A stretch of 64,000 nucleotides of DNA from Luteibacter anthropi (lineage in GTDB: Bacteria; Pseudomonadota; Gammaproteobacteria; Xanthomonadales; Rhodanobacteraceae), in the NCBI RefSeq assembly GCF_011759365.1, contig NZ_JAARLZ010000001.1, positions 248,001-312,000 of the forward strand, read 5' to 3'. Shown one piece after another: positions 10,260 through 18,247 of the stretch. The notes beneath the pieces were generated by a model that ran no database searches, had not been told where the DNA came from, and saw only the letters and a program-made list of their open reading frames with translations. The translations under genes and the position numbers were made by a program. Numbering within the stretch: the stretch's first letter is position 1; each line of letters begins with the position of its first letter.

Positions 10260-10350
10260 CGGATCCTCCTGACAAACGGGTCGTGTACCGGACCCAAGGC
10301 TGGCCGGATGAGCGGCCGTTTTCAGTGAACGGGTTGGCGAACCTCGCCGC

Positions 10351-10680
10351 TCAGTGCGACACCGATTTCGAAAAGACGTTCACCACGATCACCCCCGCGA
10401 TGATCAGGCCCAGGCCGATGAGTGCGGCCAGGTCCAGGGCCTGGCGGTACCAGACCCAGCTGACTGCCGAGATGAGCACGATGCCTACCCCGGACCATAT
10501 CGCGTAGGCGATGCCGGTGGGAATCGTGCGCAGGCACAGGGACAGGAACCAGAAGGCGATGCCATAGCCGATGACCACCACGACGCTGGGCCACGGACGA
10601 CTGAACGAATCCGAGGCTTTGAGGGCGGATGTGGCGACCACCTCGGCGACGATGGCGATGGCGAGGTAGAAATAAGGCAT
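10351..10680 (-). CDS. emrE: Small multidrug resistance (SMR) efflux protein, EmrE type
   Basis: A 109-residue, four-helix inner-membrane transporter. The essential membrane glutamate is in IAIVAEVVATSALKAS (Glu13). The signature GIAYAIWSGVGIVLISAVSW matches EmrE closely, and the C-terminal helix is LIGLGLIIAGVIVVNV. Family members exchange protons for cationic drugs as antiparallel dimers. The start at 10680 is fixed by homology; the open frame runs far upstream, antisense to the receptor gene. The two genes are divergent and share a 141-bp intergenic region. Confidence 0.93.
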   Translation of the reverse strand: MPYFYLAIAIVAEVVATSALKASDSFSRPWPSVVVVIGYGIAFWFLSLCLRTIPTGIAYAIWSGVGIVLISAVSWVWYRQALDLAALIGLGLIIAGVIVVNVFSKSVSH

Positions 10681-10821
10681 GGCGTCGCGCTCTTTTGGAC
10701 GAAACACGCATGACGATAGCAGCCGAGGCCGGTATTGGCGTAAGACGCCCGTCATATACGAGTAAGCATCGTTACATGAAGTCAGGCGACGCTTTCGCGA
10801 ATGCCCAGGAAGGATTTCCCG

Positions 10822-13155
10822 ATGACGTTCGCCCGTACCGCACTCCGTCGTACCGCCCTCGCCACCGCCCTTGCCCTCACCCTTCACGTGGGCCTTGCCC
10901 AGGCCGCCGACGACGGCGCCAAGCCGGCTCCGGCTGCCGCGTCGACGGATGCGGACACCAACACGGACGGCAACAGCAGCAAGACCGCCCGCCAGCTCGA
11001 CGCCGTGTCGGTGATCGCGCCGGGCGAAACCCGCCAGATCCAGAGCATCGGCACCGACGAGATCGTGCGCCAGCAGGTGCCCGGCACCAGCGCCTTGAAA
11101 GCGCTGGAAAAACTGCCCGGCGTGCAGTTCCAGGCAGCCGACCCGTTCGGCGCCTACGAGTGGTCTACGCAGATCAACCTGCATGGTTTCGATCAGTCGC
11201 GGCTGGGCTTCACCCTCGACGGCATCCCGCTCGGCACGATGGGCTACGGCGTGACCGACGGCCTGCAGGTGACCCGCGCCATCACCACCGAGAATCTGTC
11301 GACGGTGGAACTCGCCCAGGGCGCCGGTGCCCTCGGCACCGCCTCCAATACCAACCTCGGCGGCACGGTGCAGTTCTACTCTGCCGATCCGGACATGAAG
11401 CCGGGCGTGCGCCTGAGCCAGGTCATCGGCTCGGATTCGACCAAGCGTACCTTCGCCCGCGTGGATACGGGTGACCACGGCGGCTTCTCTGCCTACGTGT
11501 CCTTCGTGCACGCCGATACCGACAAGTGGAAGGGCTTCGGCGACCAGAAGTCGAACCAGGCCAACCTGAAGGCCGTGTACCAGTGGGGCGACGGCAACCG
11601 CATCAGCCTGTTTGCCGACAGCAGCAAGCGCAAGGAATACGACTACATGGATCTGTCCCTCACCAGCCAGCGCGTGCTGGGCTGGAACTGGGACTACCTG
11701 CAGCCGGACTGGAACACCGCCGTGCAGATGGCGAATGCGCTCAACGGCAAGGGCGCCTACCCGGCCGTGCTCAACGGGCTGCCGGCCAATTACGACAAGG
11801 GCGACGCCACGTACTACGCCGGCGGCGGCATCCGCCAGGACAGCCTTGCAGGCCTGTCCGGCTCGTTCAACCTCGGCGAGGGCATCACCCTCGACAGCAC
11901 GGGCTACTACCACACCGATCGCGGCGAAGGTCAGTGGGCCACGCCGTACCAGGCCTCGTCGCCGACCGTGCCGCTGTCCATGCGTACCACCGATTACGGC
12001 CTGGACCGCTATGGCCTGACCTCGGCGCTGAAAGCCACCGTCGGCAACAACGACATCGAAGTGGGCGTGTGGGGCGAAGAGTCCAATACCAACCAGGAGC
12101 GCAACTTCTTCCCCCTGGGCGGCGAGTACACCGCGCTGTACCGCGTCTATAACGACCAGACACCGTTCCTGCGTGCGTTCCTGCAGCACTATGAAACCAA
12201 GACACGCATGGCCTACGCCGAGGATACGATCCATCTCCTCGACGACCAGCTCACGATCAACGTCGGTGCCAAGTCGCTGAGCGTCACCACCGATGCCACT
12301 TCGCGGGTGCCCACCACATCGTTTGCCCAGGGCAGCATGAAGGCCAGCAAGGGCTTCCTGCCGCAGGCAGGTATCGACTACAAGCTCGACGCCAACCAGG
12401 ACATCTACGCCTCGTACGCGAAGAACATCTCTGCCTACGGCATCACGCCGTTCAGCACCTCGCAGGCAGCGTTCGATGCGGCCAAGTCGCACCTGAAGCC
12501 GGAAGAATCGCAGACCTGGCAGGCTGGTTACCGCGCCCACGGCGACACCTTCGAAGCCTCGGTGGGCGTGTTCTACACCCGCTTCCAGAACCGCCTGCTG
12601 GTGGTCACGCCCTGCCCCGCCGTGGTCACCTGCGCCTCCTCGCTCAACAACGTCGGTGACGTGAAGAGCCAGGGCGCCGACCTGGCCTTCCTGTGGAAGC
12701 CGGTGCAGGGCCTGAGCTGGCTCAATTCGTTCTCGTACAACAAGTCGCAGTACCAGGACGACTACGTGACCGGCGGCGTGACGATCAACACGGCCGACAA
12801 GTACGTGGTGGGCGTGCCCAAGACCATGTTCTCCAGCTCGGTCAGCTACGAGATCGCCGGCTGGCGCGCCAACCTCGAAGGCAAGTACACCAGCCAGCGC
12901 TACATCACGTACATCAACGACTCCAAGGTGCCGTCGTACTGGATCTTCAACGCCGGCCTCGCGTACGACTTCGGCGACCTCGACGTGTTCAAGGGCCTGA
13001 GCGTGGGCCTCAACGTCACCAACCTGCTCAACAAGCGCTACTTCGCTTCCACCGGCACCAACGGCTATGTGGCCTCCGATCCGGACGGCTACAACCAGAC
13101 GCTGATGGCCGGTGCGCCGCGCCAGTACTTCTTCAACGTCAGCGCGAAATTCTGA
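10822..13155 (+). CDS. TonB-dependent outer-membrane receptor
   Basis: A 777-residue receptor. It has a signal peptide (MTFARTALRRTALATALALT...AQA), a TonB-box-like QLDAVSVIA at about residue 60, and a plug domain (GTSALKALEKLPGVQF, GTASNTNLGGTVQFYS). A 22-strand barrel follows, ending in a terminal Phe (FFNVSAKF). NVTNLLNKRYFAS is the usual late-barrel motif. The ATG at 10822 follows AGGAAGG at 8 nt; the upstream ATG at 10801 covers that ribosome binding site and is unlikely. No Fur box was seen upstream, so the ligand is unknown. A terminator follows. Confidence 0.93.
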   Translation: MTFARTALRRTALATALALTLHVGLAQAADDGAKPAPAAASTDADTNTDGNSSKTARQLDAVSVIAPGETRQIQSIGTDEIVRQQVPGTSALKALEKLPGVQFQAADPFGAYEWSTQINLHGFDQSRLGFTLDGIPLGTMGYGVTDGLQVTRAITTENLSTVELAQGAGALGTASNTNLGGTVQFYSADPDMKPGVRLSQVIGSDSTKRTFARVDTGDHGGFSAYVSFVHADTDKWKGFGDQKSNQANLKAVYQWGDGNRISLFADSSKRKEYDYMDLSLTSQRVLGWNWDYLQPDWNTAVQMANALNGKGAYPAVLNGLPANYDKGDATYYAGGGIRQDSLAGLSGSFNLGEGITLDSTGYYHTDRGEGQWATPYQASSPTVPLSMRTTDYGLDRYGLTSALKATVGNNDIEVGVWGEESNTNQERNFFPLGGEYTALYRVYNDQTPFLRAFLQHYETKTRMAYAEDTIHLLDDQLTINVGAKSLSVTTDATSRVPTTSFAQGSMKASKGFLPQAGIDYKLDANQDIYASYAKNISAYGITPFSTSQAAFDAAKSHLKPEESQTWQAGYRAHGDTFEASVGVFYTRFQNRLLVVTPCPAVVTCASSLNNVGDVKSQGADLAFLWKPVQGLSWLNSFSYNKSQYQDDYVTGGVTINTADKYVVGVPKTMFSSSVSYEIAGWRANLEGKYTSQRYITYINDSKVPSYWIFNAGLAYDFGDLDVFKGLSVGLNVTNLLNKRYFASTGTNGYVASDPDGYNQTLMAGAPRQYFFNVSAKF

Positions 13156-13222
13156 CGGGACATATCGGTGAAATCCCCCGGATGACAGGCCCCGTGGCCT
13201 GCCACTCCATGTCAAAGTGAAG

Positions 13223-13258
13223 GGTGCATGCGTAGCGGATGGCTCGCATGCGCCTTTT
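13223..13258 (+). terminator. Rho-independent terminator after the receptor gene
   Basis: GGTGCATGCG pairs with CGCATGCGCC (10 bp, one G-U) around a 12-nt loop and is followed by TTTT. It lies 68 nt after the receptor stop. Confidence 0.75.
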
Positions 13259-13283
13259 ATGTTTCATGACACGGAGTCACACC

Positions 13284-13553
13284 ATGTATCGATGCATCAC
13301 CCTTGCCCTTCTTGGCCTGGCGGCGTCTACCGCCGCTGCCGGTGACACCCATACCACCACGCGCCTCGTGGTGAAGAAAGTATGCAGTGATGCCCAGCGC
13401 CAGCAGGTTCGCAAGCAGTTGCTGGACGGCCATTCGCTGGAAACCGTACGACAGGCCAACCCCTGTTTCGACCGGGAGATTGCCGCGCTGGCACTTGAAC
13501 CGGATCTTCGCAGCCTGGGTGGTGTGCACCACGCCTCGTCGAATCATCTGTAA
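13284..13553 (+). CDS. Small secreted protein, unknown function
   Basis: An 89-residue protein with a clear signal peptide (MYRCITLALLGLAASTAAAG) and a charged mature part. That part contains two cysteines, in VKKVCSDAQRQQVRKQL and QANPCFDREI, which could form one disulfide. CGGAG lies 7 nt before the ATG at 13284; a longer upstream frame overlaps the terminator and is rejected. No known family. It follows the TonB receptor terminator, so it probably has its own promoter. Confidence 0.65.
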   Translation: MYRCITLALLGLAASTAAAGDTHTTTRLVVKKVCSDAQRQQVRKQLLDGHSLETVRQANPCFDREIAALALEPDLRSLGGVHHASSNHL

Positions 13554-13658
13554 CACGTTGTCTGCAACTGCCACGGTACTGCAACGAAGCTGCGATACCG
13601 TCCGCGTCCGTCGGCCACAGTGGGTGTGTCGGCGGATGCCCCATTGCGAGCCGCCCCC

Positions 13659-14189
13659 ATGCTCCTTGCCAAACCGGTCGTGCCATCCCGTCGCGCGATC
13701 CTTATCATCGGCGCAGCCGCCATCGTGGCCTGTGCGATAGCCTCGACGATATGGCTGCGCGGTCATCGTGCCGATACCGGGGCGATGATCGGGCATACCC
13801 TCAGCGTATCCACGGACCCGGCGGGGCATTCGAGCGAGGTCGACATCCTGCTCGGCCTGGCGCGGCAGGCAACGAAGGAGGGGCGCCTGGTAGCCCCCCA
13901 GGGCAATAACGCCTACGAGTATTACCTCAGCATCATCCAGCTCGACCCCGACAACCCGTCGGCGCTGGATGCCCTGCGCGAGACGTTGCCCTTCGCCTCG
14001 CAGGAAATCGAGCAGCAGATCAACCGCCGCCAGCTCGAAGAAGCCCGACGTGAAATCGCACTGCTGCGCGACTTCGACCCCACCAATTACACCCTCATCA
14101 TCCTGGGCGCGAAGCTCGATGCGCAGCAGCAGGTGGTAACCGCCGAAGACGAGGCGAAAGCCGACGCGATGCGTCGGCATGGCGGATAG
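13659..14189 (+). CDS. Membrane-anchored TPR-like protein related to TonB-transducer mid regions
   Basis: A 176-residue protein with one N-terminal transmembrane segment (about 13-33) and a periplasmic helical part. The segments EGRLVAPQGNNAYEYYLSI, LDALRETLPFASQEIEQQI and FDPTNYTLIILGAKLDAQ resemble the TPR-like middle region found in some xanthomonad TonB-family transducers, but no TonB C-terminal domain follows. The start is uncertain: ATG at 13659 (weak ribosome binding site) or GTG at 13620. It may be a domain remnant or an independent adaptor. Confidence 0.6.
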   Translation: MLLAKPVVPSRRAILIIGAAAIVACAIASTIWLRGHRADTGAMIGHTLSVSTDPAGHSSEVDILLGLARQATKEGRLVAPQGNNAYEYYLSIIQLDPDNPSALDALRETLPFASQEIEQQINRRQLEEARREIALLRDFDPTNYTLIILGAKLDAQQQVVTAEDEAKADAMRRHGG

Positions 14190-14292
14190 GCGAATTCAGG
14201 AAGCGGTTGGCGCCGGATGCCCATAGTGGCCGCCCGCTCTTCGCCACGGCGAAGGACGGACAACGACCACCACAGGAAACGGAACCTCCTTC

Positions 14293-14610
14293 ATGAACCA
14301 CATCGTTCGCAAGGCCCTCGTGGCCCTTTTCGTCGCCGCTCCGGCCATCGCCGCCGCCCAGGTCTCCACGCCCGTCGTCGATGCCCCGGCCATCCAGCCG
14401 GTACCGTCCCGCTGTGGCGTGACCGACCTCAACGAATTCGCGGCCTTCATCGCCGGCAAGCCCACGCCGGCGGAGTTCCGTGCCTTCTATTCGTGCGTCG
14501 GCCTCGTGCTCCCCGGCGACGTCACCACCACCGAAATCCGCTACGACAACAGCCGCTATTTCGCGCAGCTCGACGCGCATGGCCGTATCGTCGGCGGCCG
14601 CTTCCGCTGA
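14293..14610 (+). CDS. Secreted I78-inhibitor-like protein, paralogue 1
   Basis: A 105-residue protein with a signal peptide ending AIAAAQ. The mature domain has LVLPGDVTTTEIRYDNSRYF followed by LDAHGRIVGG. This layout recalls the I78 peptidase inhibitor family (a pg..vT.d.r pattern, then a short strand and d..g.I). Two cysteines, Cys41 and Cys68, are 27 residues apart and could form a disulfide. It is the first of three tandem paralogues (14293-15402). Whether it inhibits a protease is inference from pattern similarity only. Confidence 0.7.
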   Translation: MNHIVRKALVALFVAAPAIAAAQVSTPVVDAPAIQPVPSRCGVTDLNEFAAFIAGKPTPAEFRAFYSCVGLVLPGDVTTTEIRYDNSRYFAQLDAHGRIVGGRFR

Positions 14611-14646
14611 TTCAGCGAATCAACCTATCCCGGCAAGGAGCCACAC

Positions 14647-14994
14647 ATGTATCGCATCCTTCTTTCGGCCCTGTTCGTGGCCGCTCCGCTGGCTGTATCG
14701 GCCCATACCCCCACCGATAGCATGGTTTTTCCGGCCGCTGCATCGCAGGCGGACCGACCCGTTCCGGGTTTCGGTGGCGGCAACGACGTGCGTCGTTGTG
14801 GCATCACCGACATGGCCGCTTTCGACGCCTACGTCGCCACGCGTCCGACCCCGGTCGAATTCCGCAGCCGTTATTCGTGTCTGACCCTCGTGCTTCCCGG
14901 TGACATGGCCACCCGCGAACTGCGCATGGACAACAGCCGGTACTTCGCTGATCTGGACGCGCACGGCCGTATCCAGGGCGGCAGCTTCCGCTGA
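14647..14994 (+). CDS. Secreted I78-inhibitor-like protein, paralogue 2
   Basis: A 115-residue secreted protein beginning MYRILLSALFVAAPLAVSAH. Its C-terminal 65 residues align with paralogue 1 without gaps: RCGITDMAAFDAYVATRPTP, YSCLTLVLPGDMATRELRM, then DNSRYFADLDAHGRIQGG. Cys51 and Cys78 keep the 27-residue spacing. AAGGAG lies 6-7 nt before the ATG, and the gene is 36 bp after paralogue 1, so they are probably co-transcribed. A hairpin follows the stop. Confidence 0.72.
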   Translation: MYRILLSALFVAAPLAVSAHTPTDSMVFPAAASQADRPVPGFGGGNDVRRCGITDMAAFDAYVATRPTPVEFRSRYSCLTLVLPGDMATRELRMDNSRYFADLDAHGRIQGGSFR

Positions 14995-15001
14995 TTCCGC
15001 A

Positions 15002-15031
15002 GGCAGGAAGGAGGCGACCCTCCTTCCTGCC
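15002..15031 (+). terminator. Strong hairpin without U-tract
   Basis: GGCAGGAAGGAGG pairs perfectly with its complement (13 bp) around a 4-nt loop, 8 nt after the stop of paralogue 2. No run of T follows, so it may be an attenuating or mRNA-stabilising hairpin rather than a full terminator. Confidence 0.5.
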
Positions 15032-15102
15032 GAATACGTTCATGGTTGGCATACCCCATTCGGGGGATAATCGGCCCTCCCCCAAGGCAAGGAGCCTGCC
15101 CC

Positions 15103-15402
15103 ATGCACCGTCTCGCCACGCTTTTCTTCATGGCCGTTCTCGGCGTCGCCATCCTCAGCGCATGCCGCACTGCGCCTGCCGCCAGCCAGCCAGCGCCGGT
15201 CGCCGGTTTCGTCACCGATACCAAGGCCTTTGACGCCTTCATCGGTACGCATCCCACGGCGGCCCAGTTCCACGCGGCCTATCCCGATGTCCTGCTGGTG
15301 ATGCCCAATACGGCCACCACGATGGAAATCCGCATGAACAACAGCCGCTATTTCCCGCAGTTCGACGCGGATGGGCGCATCACGGGCGGCCGCTTCCAGT
15401 AA
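15103..15402 (+). CDS. I78-inhibitor-like lipoprotein, paralogue 3
   Basis: A 99-residue lipoprotein (lipobox LSAC, Cys21). The C-terminal domain aligns with the two upstream paralogues: FDAFIGTHPTAAQFHAAYPD, LLVMPNTATTMEIRMNNSRY, then DADGRITGG. Both domain cysteines of the other copies are absent (YSC is replaced by YPD), and a lipid anchor has been gained. The copy has therefore changed both location and disulfide state. AAGGAG lies 8 nt before the ATG at 15103. Confidence 0.72.
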   Translation: MHRLATLFFMAVLGVAILSACRTAPAASQPAPVAGFVTDTKAFDAFIGTHPTAAQFHAAYPDVLLVMPNTATTMEIRMNNSRYFPQFDADGRITGGRFQ

Positions 15403-15466
15403 ACCGGTCCGGGCCGGGGCGCGAAGGCGGTATCCTGCCGGCTACGTTCACGGTCCCTTGAAGCTC

Positions 15467-16000
15467 ATGCCCCATGCCATCCGCCCGTTCCGGGGCATCC
15501 TTCCGCGCCTTGGTGCCCGCGTCTACGTCGATCCGGCCTCTACGGTCATCGGCGACGTCGAGCTGGGCGATGACGTGTCGATCTGGCCGGGTGCCGTCGC
15601 CCGCGGCGACGTGCATCACATCCGCATCGGTGCCCGCAGCAATCTCCAGGACGGCGCGGTGATCCATGTCACCCATGATGGCCCTTACACACCGGGCGGC
15701 TTCCCCACCCTGATCGGCGAAGACGTCACCATCGGTCATGGGGCGGTCATCCACGCCTGCACCATCGAAGACGCCTGCCTGATCGGCATGCATGCGACGG
15801 TGCTCGACGGTGCGGTGGTGAAGAAGCATGCCTTCGTGGCCGCCGGTGCCCTCGTCCCTCCGGGCAAGGTGGTCGGCGAGCGGGAGCTGTGGGTGGGCAA
15901 TCCGGCGAAGATGGTGCGCGTGCTGAGCGACAAGCAGGTCGAGCAGCTCTACTACTCCGCAGCCAACTACGTCCGCCTGAAAGACGAATACCTGCTGTAG
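15467..16000 (+). CDS. Gamma-class carbonic anhydrase family (left-handed beta-helix)
   Basis: A 177-residue hexapeptide-repeat protein of the YrdA/PaaY/gamma-carbonic-anhydrase type. Repeats run from VYVDPASTVIGDVELGDDVS onward. Candidate metal-ligand histidines are in GDVHHI, VIHVTHDG and GHGAVIHACTIE, and a C-terminal helix contains NPAKMVR. Activity as a carbonic anhydrase is not certain for this subfamily. The start MPHAIRPFRG at 15467 is chosen by family length. The stop codon TAG (15998-16000) is supplied by the GTAG head of a REP element. Confidence 0.9.
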   Translation: MPHAIRPFRGILPRLGARVYVDPASTVIGDVELGDDVSIWPGAVARGDVHHIRIGARSNLQDGAVIHVTHDGPYTPGGFPTLIGEDVTIGHGAVIHACTIEDACLIGMHATVLDGAVVKKHAFVAAGALVPPGKVVGERELWVGNPAKMVRVLSDKQVEQLYYSAANYVRLKDEYLL

Positions 16001-16080
16001 GAGCGCGCCTTGCGCGCGACCGGTGAGCGCGATAACGGTCATCCGTCGCGATGACCGGTCGCGCGCAGGCGCGCTCCTAC
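15997..16080. repeat. Inverted pair of GTAG-headed REP elements
   Basis: GTAGGAGCGCGCCTTGCGCG starts at 15997, and its inverted partner ends CTAC at 16080. About 30 bp lie between, with ACCGGT tails facing inward. Each unit folds into a GC-rich hairpin. The first GTAG overlaps the stop codon of the upstream gene. Confidence 0.9.
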
Positions 16081-16143
16081 AGGGGGCGGCTGCTTGATTT
16101 GATGCGCCGCTGGCTCCACGCTGGGAATCCGAGAGGAGATCCC

Positions 16144-18192
16144 ATGGACAGCACCACCAACCCCCTTCTTGATCCCAGCGGCGACCTGCCGGCGTTTTCG
16201 GCGATCCGGCCCGAGCACGTGGAGCCTGCGGTCGACCGCCTGATTGCCGCGCAGCGCGCCGGCATCGATGCCATCACGGCAGCGGGCGCAGCCCGCGATT
16301 TCGAGCACGTGATCCTCGCCCAGGAACGCCTCGACCAGACCCTTTCGCGGGCCTGGTCGCCGGTAAGCCACCTGCATTCGGTGGCCGACTCCGAAGCCCT
16401 GCGCAAGGCACACGGCGCGGCGGAAGAAAAACTCACCGACCACGGCATCGAAATCGGCCAGAACCGCGATCTTTATGCGGCGACCCAGGCCGTGGCCGAC
16501 CGGAGCGACTTCGCTTCGCTGCCGGTGGCGGCCCGTGCGGCCGTCGAGCACGCCTTGCGCGATTTCCGCCTGTCCGGCGTAGCCCTGGAAGAACCGGCGC
16601 GCAGCCGCTTCCGCGAGATCGGGGTGGAGCTGTCCAGGCTCAGCACCGAATTCTCCAACGCGGTGCTCGACGCCACCGAGGCCTGGCACAAGCACATCAC
16701 CGACGAGCGCGACCTCGCGGGCATTCCGGAGTCCGGCCGTGCCGTGCTGCGCGAATACGCCCGCGAAGCCAACCTCGACGGGTATCTGGTCACCCTCAAG
16801 CAGCCCAGTGTCCAGGCCGTGCTGACCTATGCCGAGAATCGCGACCTGCGTTTCGACGTGTACTACGCCTACCAGACCCGCGCCTCGGACCAGGGCCCGA
16901 ACAAGGGCAAGTTCGACAACTCCGAGCGCATCGACCGGATCGTCGCCCTGCGTCACGAAGCCGCCCAGCTCCTGGGCTTCGCCAATGCCGCCGAGGAATC
17001 GCTGGCCACCAAGATGGCCACGTCCCCGCAGGTGGTGCTCGACTTCCTGCGCGACCTCGTCGCGAAGGCCCGCCCCCGTGCGAAGGAAGAACTGGCAGAA
17101 CTGCGCAAGTTCGCCACGGAACGCCTGAAGATCGACAACCTGGAGCCGTGGGACGTCGGTTTCGCTGCCGAAAAGCTGCGCGTCGAGCGCTACGCGCTCG
17201 ACGAAGAGCAGCTGAAGCCCTACTTCCCCGCCCAGCAGGTCGTCGACGGCCTGTTCGCCGTGGTGAATCGTCTCTACGGCGTCACCTTCGCGCCGCGCGA
17301 CAACGTGGACACCTGGCACAAGGATGTCCGCTACTACGACCTGCGCAATGCCGACGGCACCGTTTTCGCGGGCGCCTATGTCGACCTCTACGCACGCTCG
17401 GGCAAGCGTGGCGGCGCCTGGATGGATGTCTGCGAGGCGCGCTTCCGCGACGGCGGGCACCTGCAACTGCCGGTGGCCTTTCTCACCTGCAACTTCCCGC
17501 CCCCGACCGACGGCGCGCCGGCCCTGCTGACGCACGACGACGTGCTCACGCTGTTCCACGAATTCGGCCACGGCCTGCACCACATGCTGACCGAGGTGGA
17601 TATTCCGTCCGTCGGTGGCATCGACGGCGTCGAATGGGACGCGGTGGAGCTGCCCAGCCAGTTCATGGAGAACTTCGCCTGGGATCGCGAAGCCCTGCGC
17701 CTGTTTGCCCGTCACTACCGCACGGGCGAGGAGCTGCCCGACGAGCTGTACGAGCGCATGCTCAAGGCCCGGCATTTCCACACCGGCATGTTCCTGGTAC
17801 GCCAGCTGGAGTTCGGCCTGTTCGATTTCCGCCTGCACCTGGAATACGACCCGGCAAAGGGTGCCCGTCCCATGGACGTGCTGGAGTCGGTGCGCCACGA
17901 GGTGTCGGTGCTGCATCCGCCGGCCTGGCAGCGTTTCCCGCACGGCTTCACGCATATCTTTGCCGGCGGTTATTCGGCCGGTTACTACAGCTACCTGTGG
18001 GCCGAAGTCCTCTCGGCCGATGCCTTCGAGCCTTTCGAGGAAGCCGGCGTGCTGGATCGTGCCACGGGCGAGCGGTTCCGCCGGCAGGTCCTGGCCGTAG
18101 GCGCCACGCGTCCCGCGCTGGAATCGTTCAAGGCCTTCCGTGGCCGCGAGCCGCAGCCGGGCGCCCTGCTGAAGAGCTACGGGCTGGCCTGA
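16144..18192 (+). CDS. prlC: Oligopeptidase A (M3 family zinc peptidase)
   Basis: A 682-residue cytoplasmic metallopeptidase that degrades small peptides, including cleaved signal peptides. The zinc site is HEFGH (His472, Glu473, His476), with the third ligand Glu502 in VELPSQFMEN. The C-terminal FPHGFTHIFAGGYSAGYYSY is typical of OpdA/PrlC. AGGAG lies 5 nt before the ATG at 16144; the longer upstream frame runs through a REP. No signal peptide is seen. A long hairpin follows the stop. Confidence 0.96.
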   Translation: MDSTTNPLLDPSGDLPAFSAIRPEHVEPAVDRLIAAQRAGIDAITAAGAARDFEHVILAQERLDQTLSRAWSPVSHLHSVADSEALRKAHGAAEEKLTDHGIEIGQNRDLYAATQAVADRSDFASLPVAARAAVEHALRDFRLSGVALEEPARSRFREIGVELSRLSTEFSNAVLDATEAWHKHITDERDLAGIPESGRAVLREYAREANLDGYLVTLKQPSVQAVLTYAENRDLRFDVYYAYQTRASDQGPNKGKFDNSERIDRIVALRHEAAQLLGFANAAEESLATKMATSPQVVLDFLRDLVAKARPRAKEELAELRKFATERLKIDNLEPWDVGFAAEKLRVERYALDEEQLKPYFPAQQVVDGLFAVVNRLYGVTFAPRDNVDTWHKDVRYYDLRNADGTVFAGAYVDLYARSGKRGGAWMDVCEARFRDGGHLQLPVAFLTCNFPPPTDGAPALLTHDDVLTLFHEFGHGLHHMLTEVDIPSVGGIDGVEWDAVELPSQFMENFAWDREALRLFARHYRTGEELPDELYERMLKARHFHTGMFLVRQLEFGLFDFRLHLEYDPAKGARPMDVLESVRHEVSVLHPPAWQRFPHGFTHIFAGGYSAGYYSYLWAEVLSADAFEPFEEAGVLDRATGERFRRQVLAVGATRPALESFKAFRGREPQPGALLKSYGLA

Positions 18193-18196
18193 CGAT

Positions 18197-18232
18197 GAAA
18201 CCCGTGTGACGCCGGGTCGTCACACGGGTTTC
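18197..18232 (+). terminator. Hairpin terminator after prlC
   Basis: A perfect 15-bp stem starting GAAACCCGTGTGACG closes a 6-nt loop and is followed by CTTTAC. It lies between the prlC stop (18192) and the exonuclease start (18248). The T-tract is weak. Confidence 0.7.
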
Positions 18233-18247
18233 CTTTACAATGGGGCG

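Noticed and set aside
10801-10821. Upstream ATG for the TonB receptor
   Set aside because: It lies on top of the AGGAAGG ribosome binding site that fits the ATG at 10822, and it would weaken the signal peptide.
10351-13215. 954-codon open frame on the minus strand across the TonB receptor gene
   Set aside because: Only its last 109 codons (EmrE-type pump) are real. The rest is a GC-rich antisense shadow with no domains, over a receptor with clear motifs.
16039-17955. 638-codon minus-strand frame over prlC
   Set aside because: It is antisense to the HEFGH peptidase and has no independent features.
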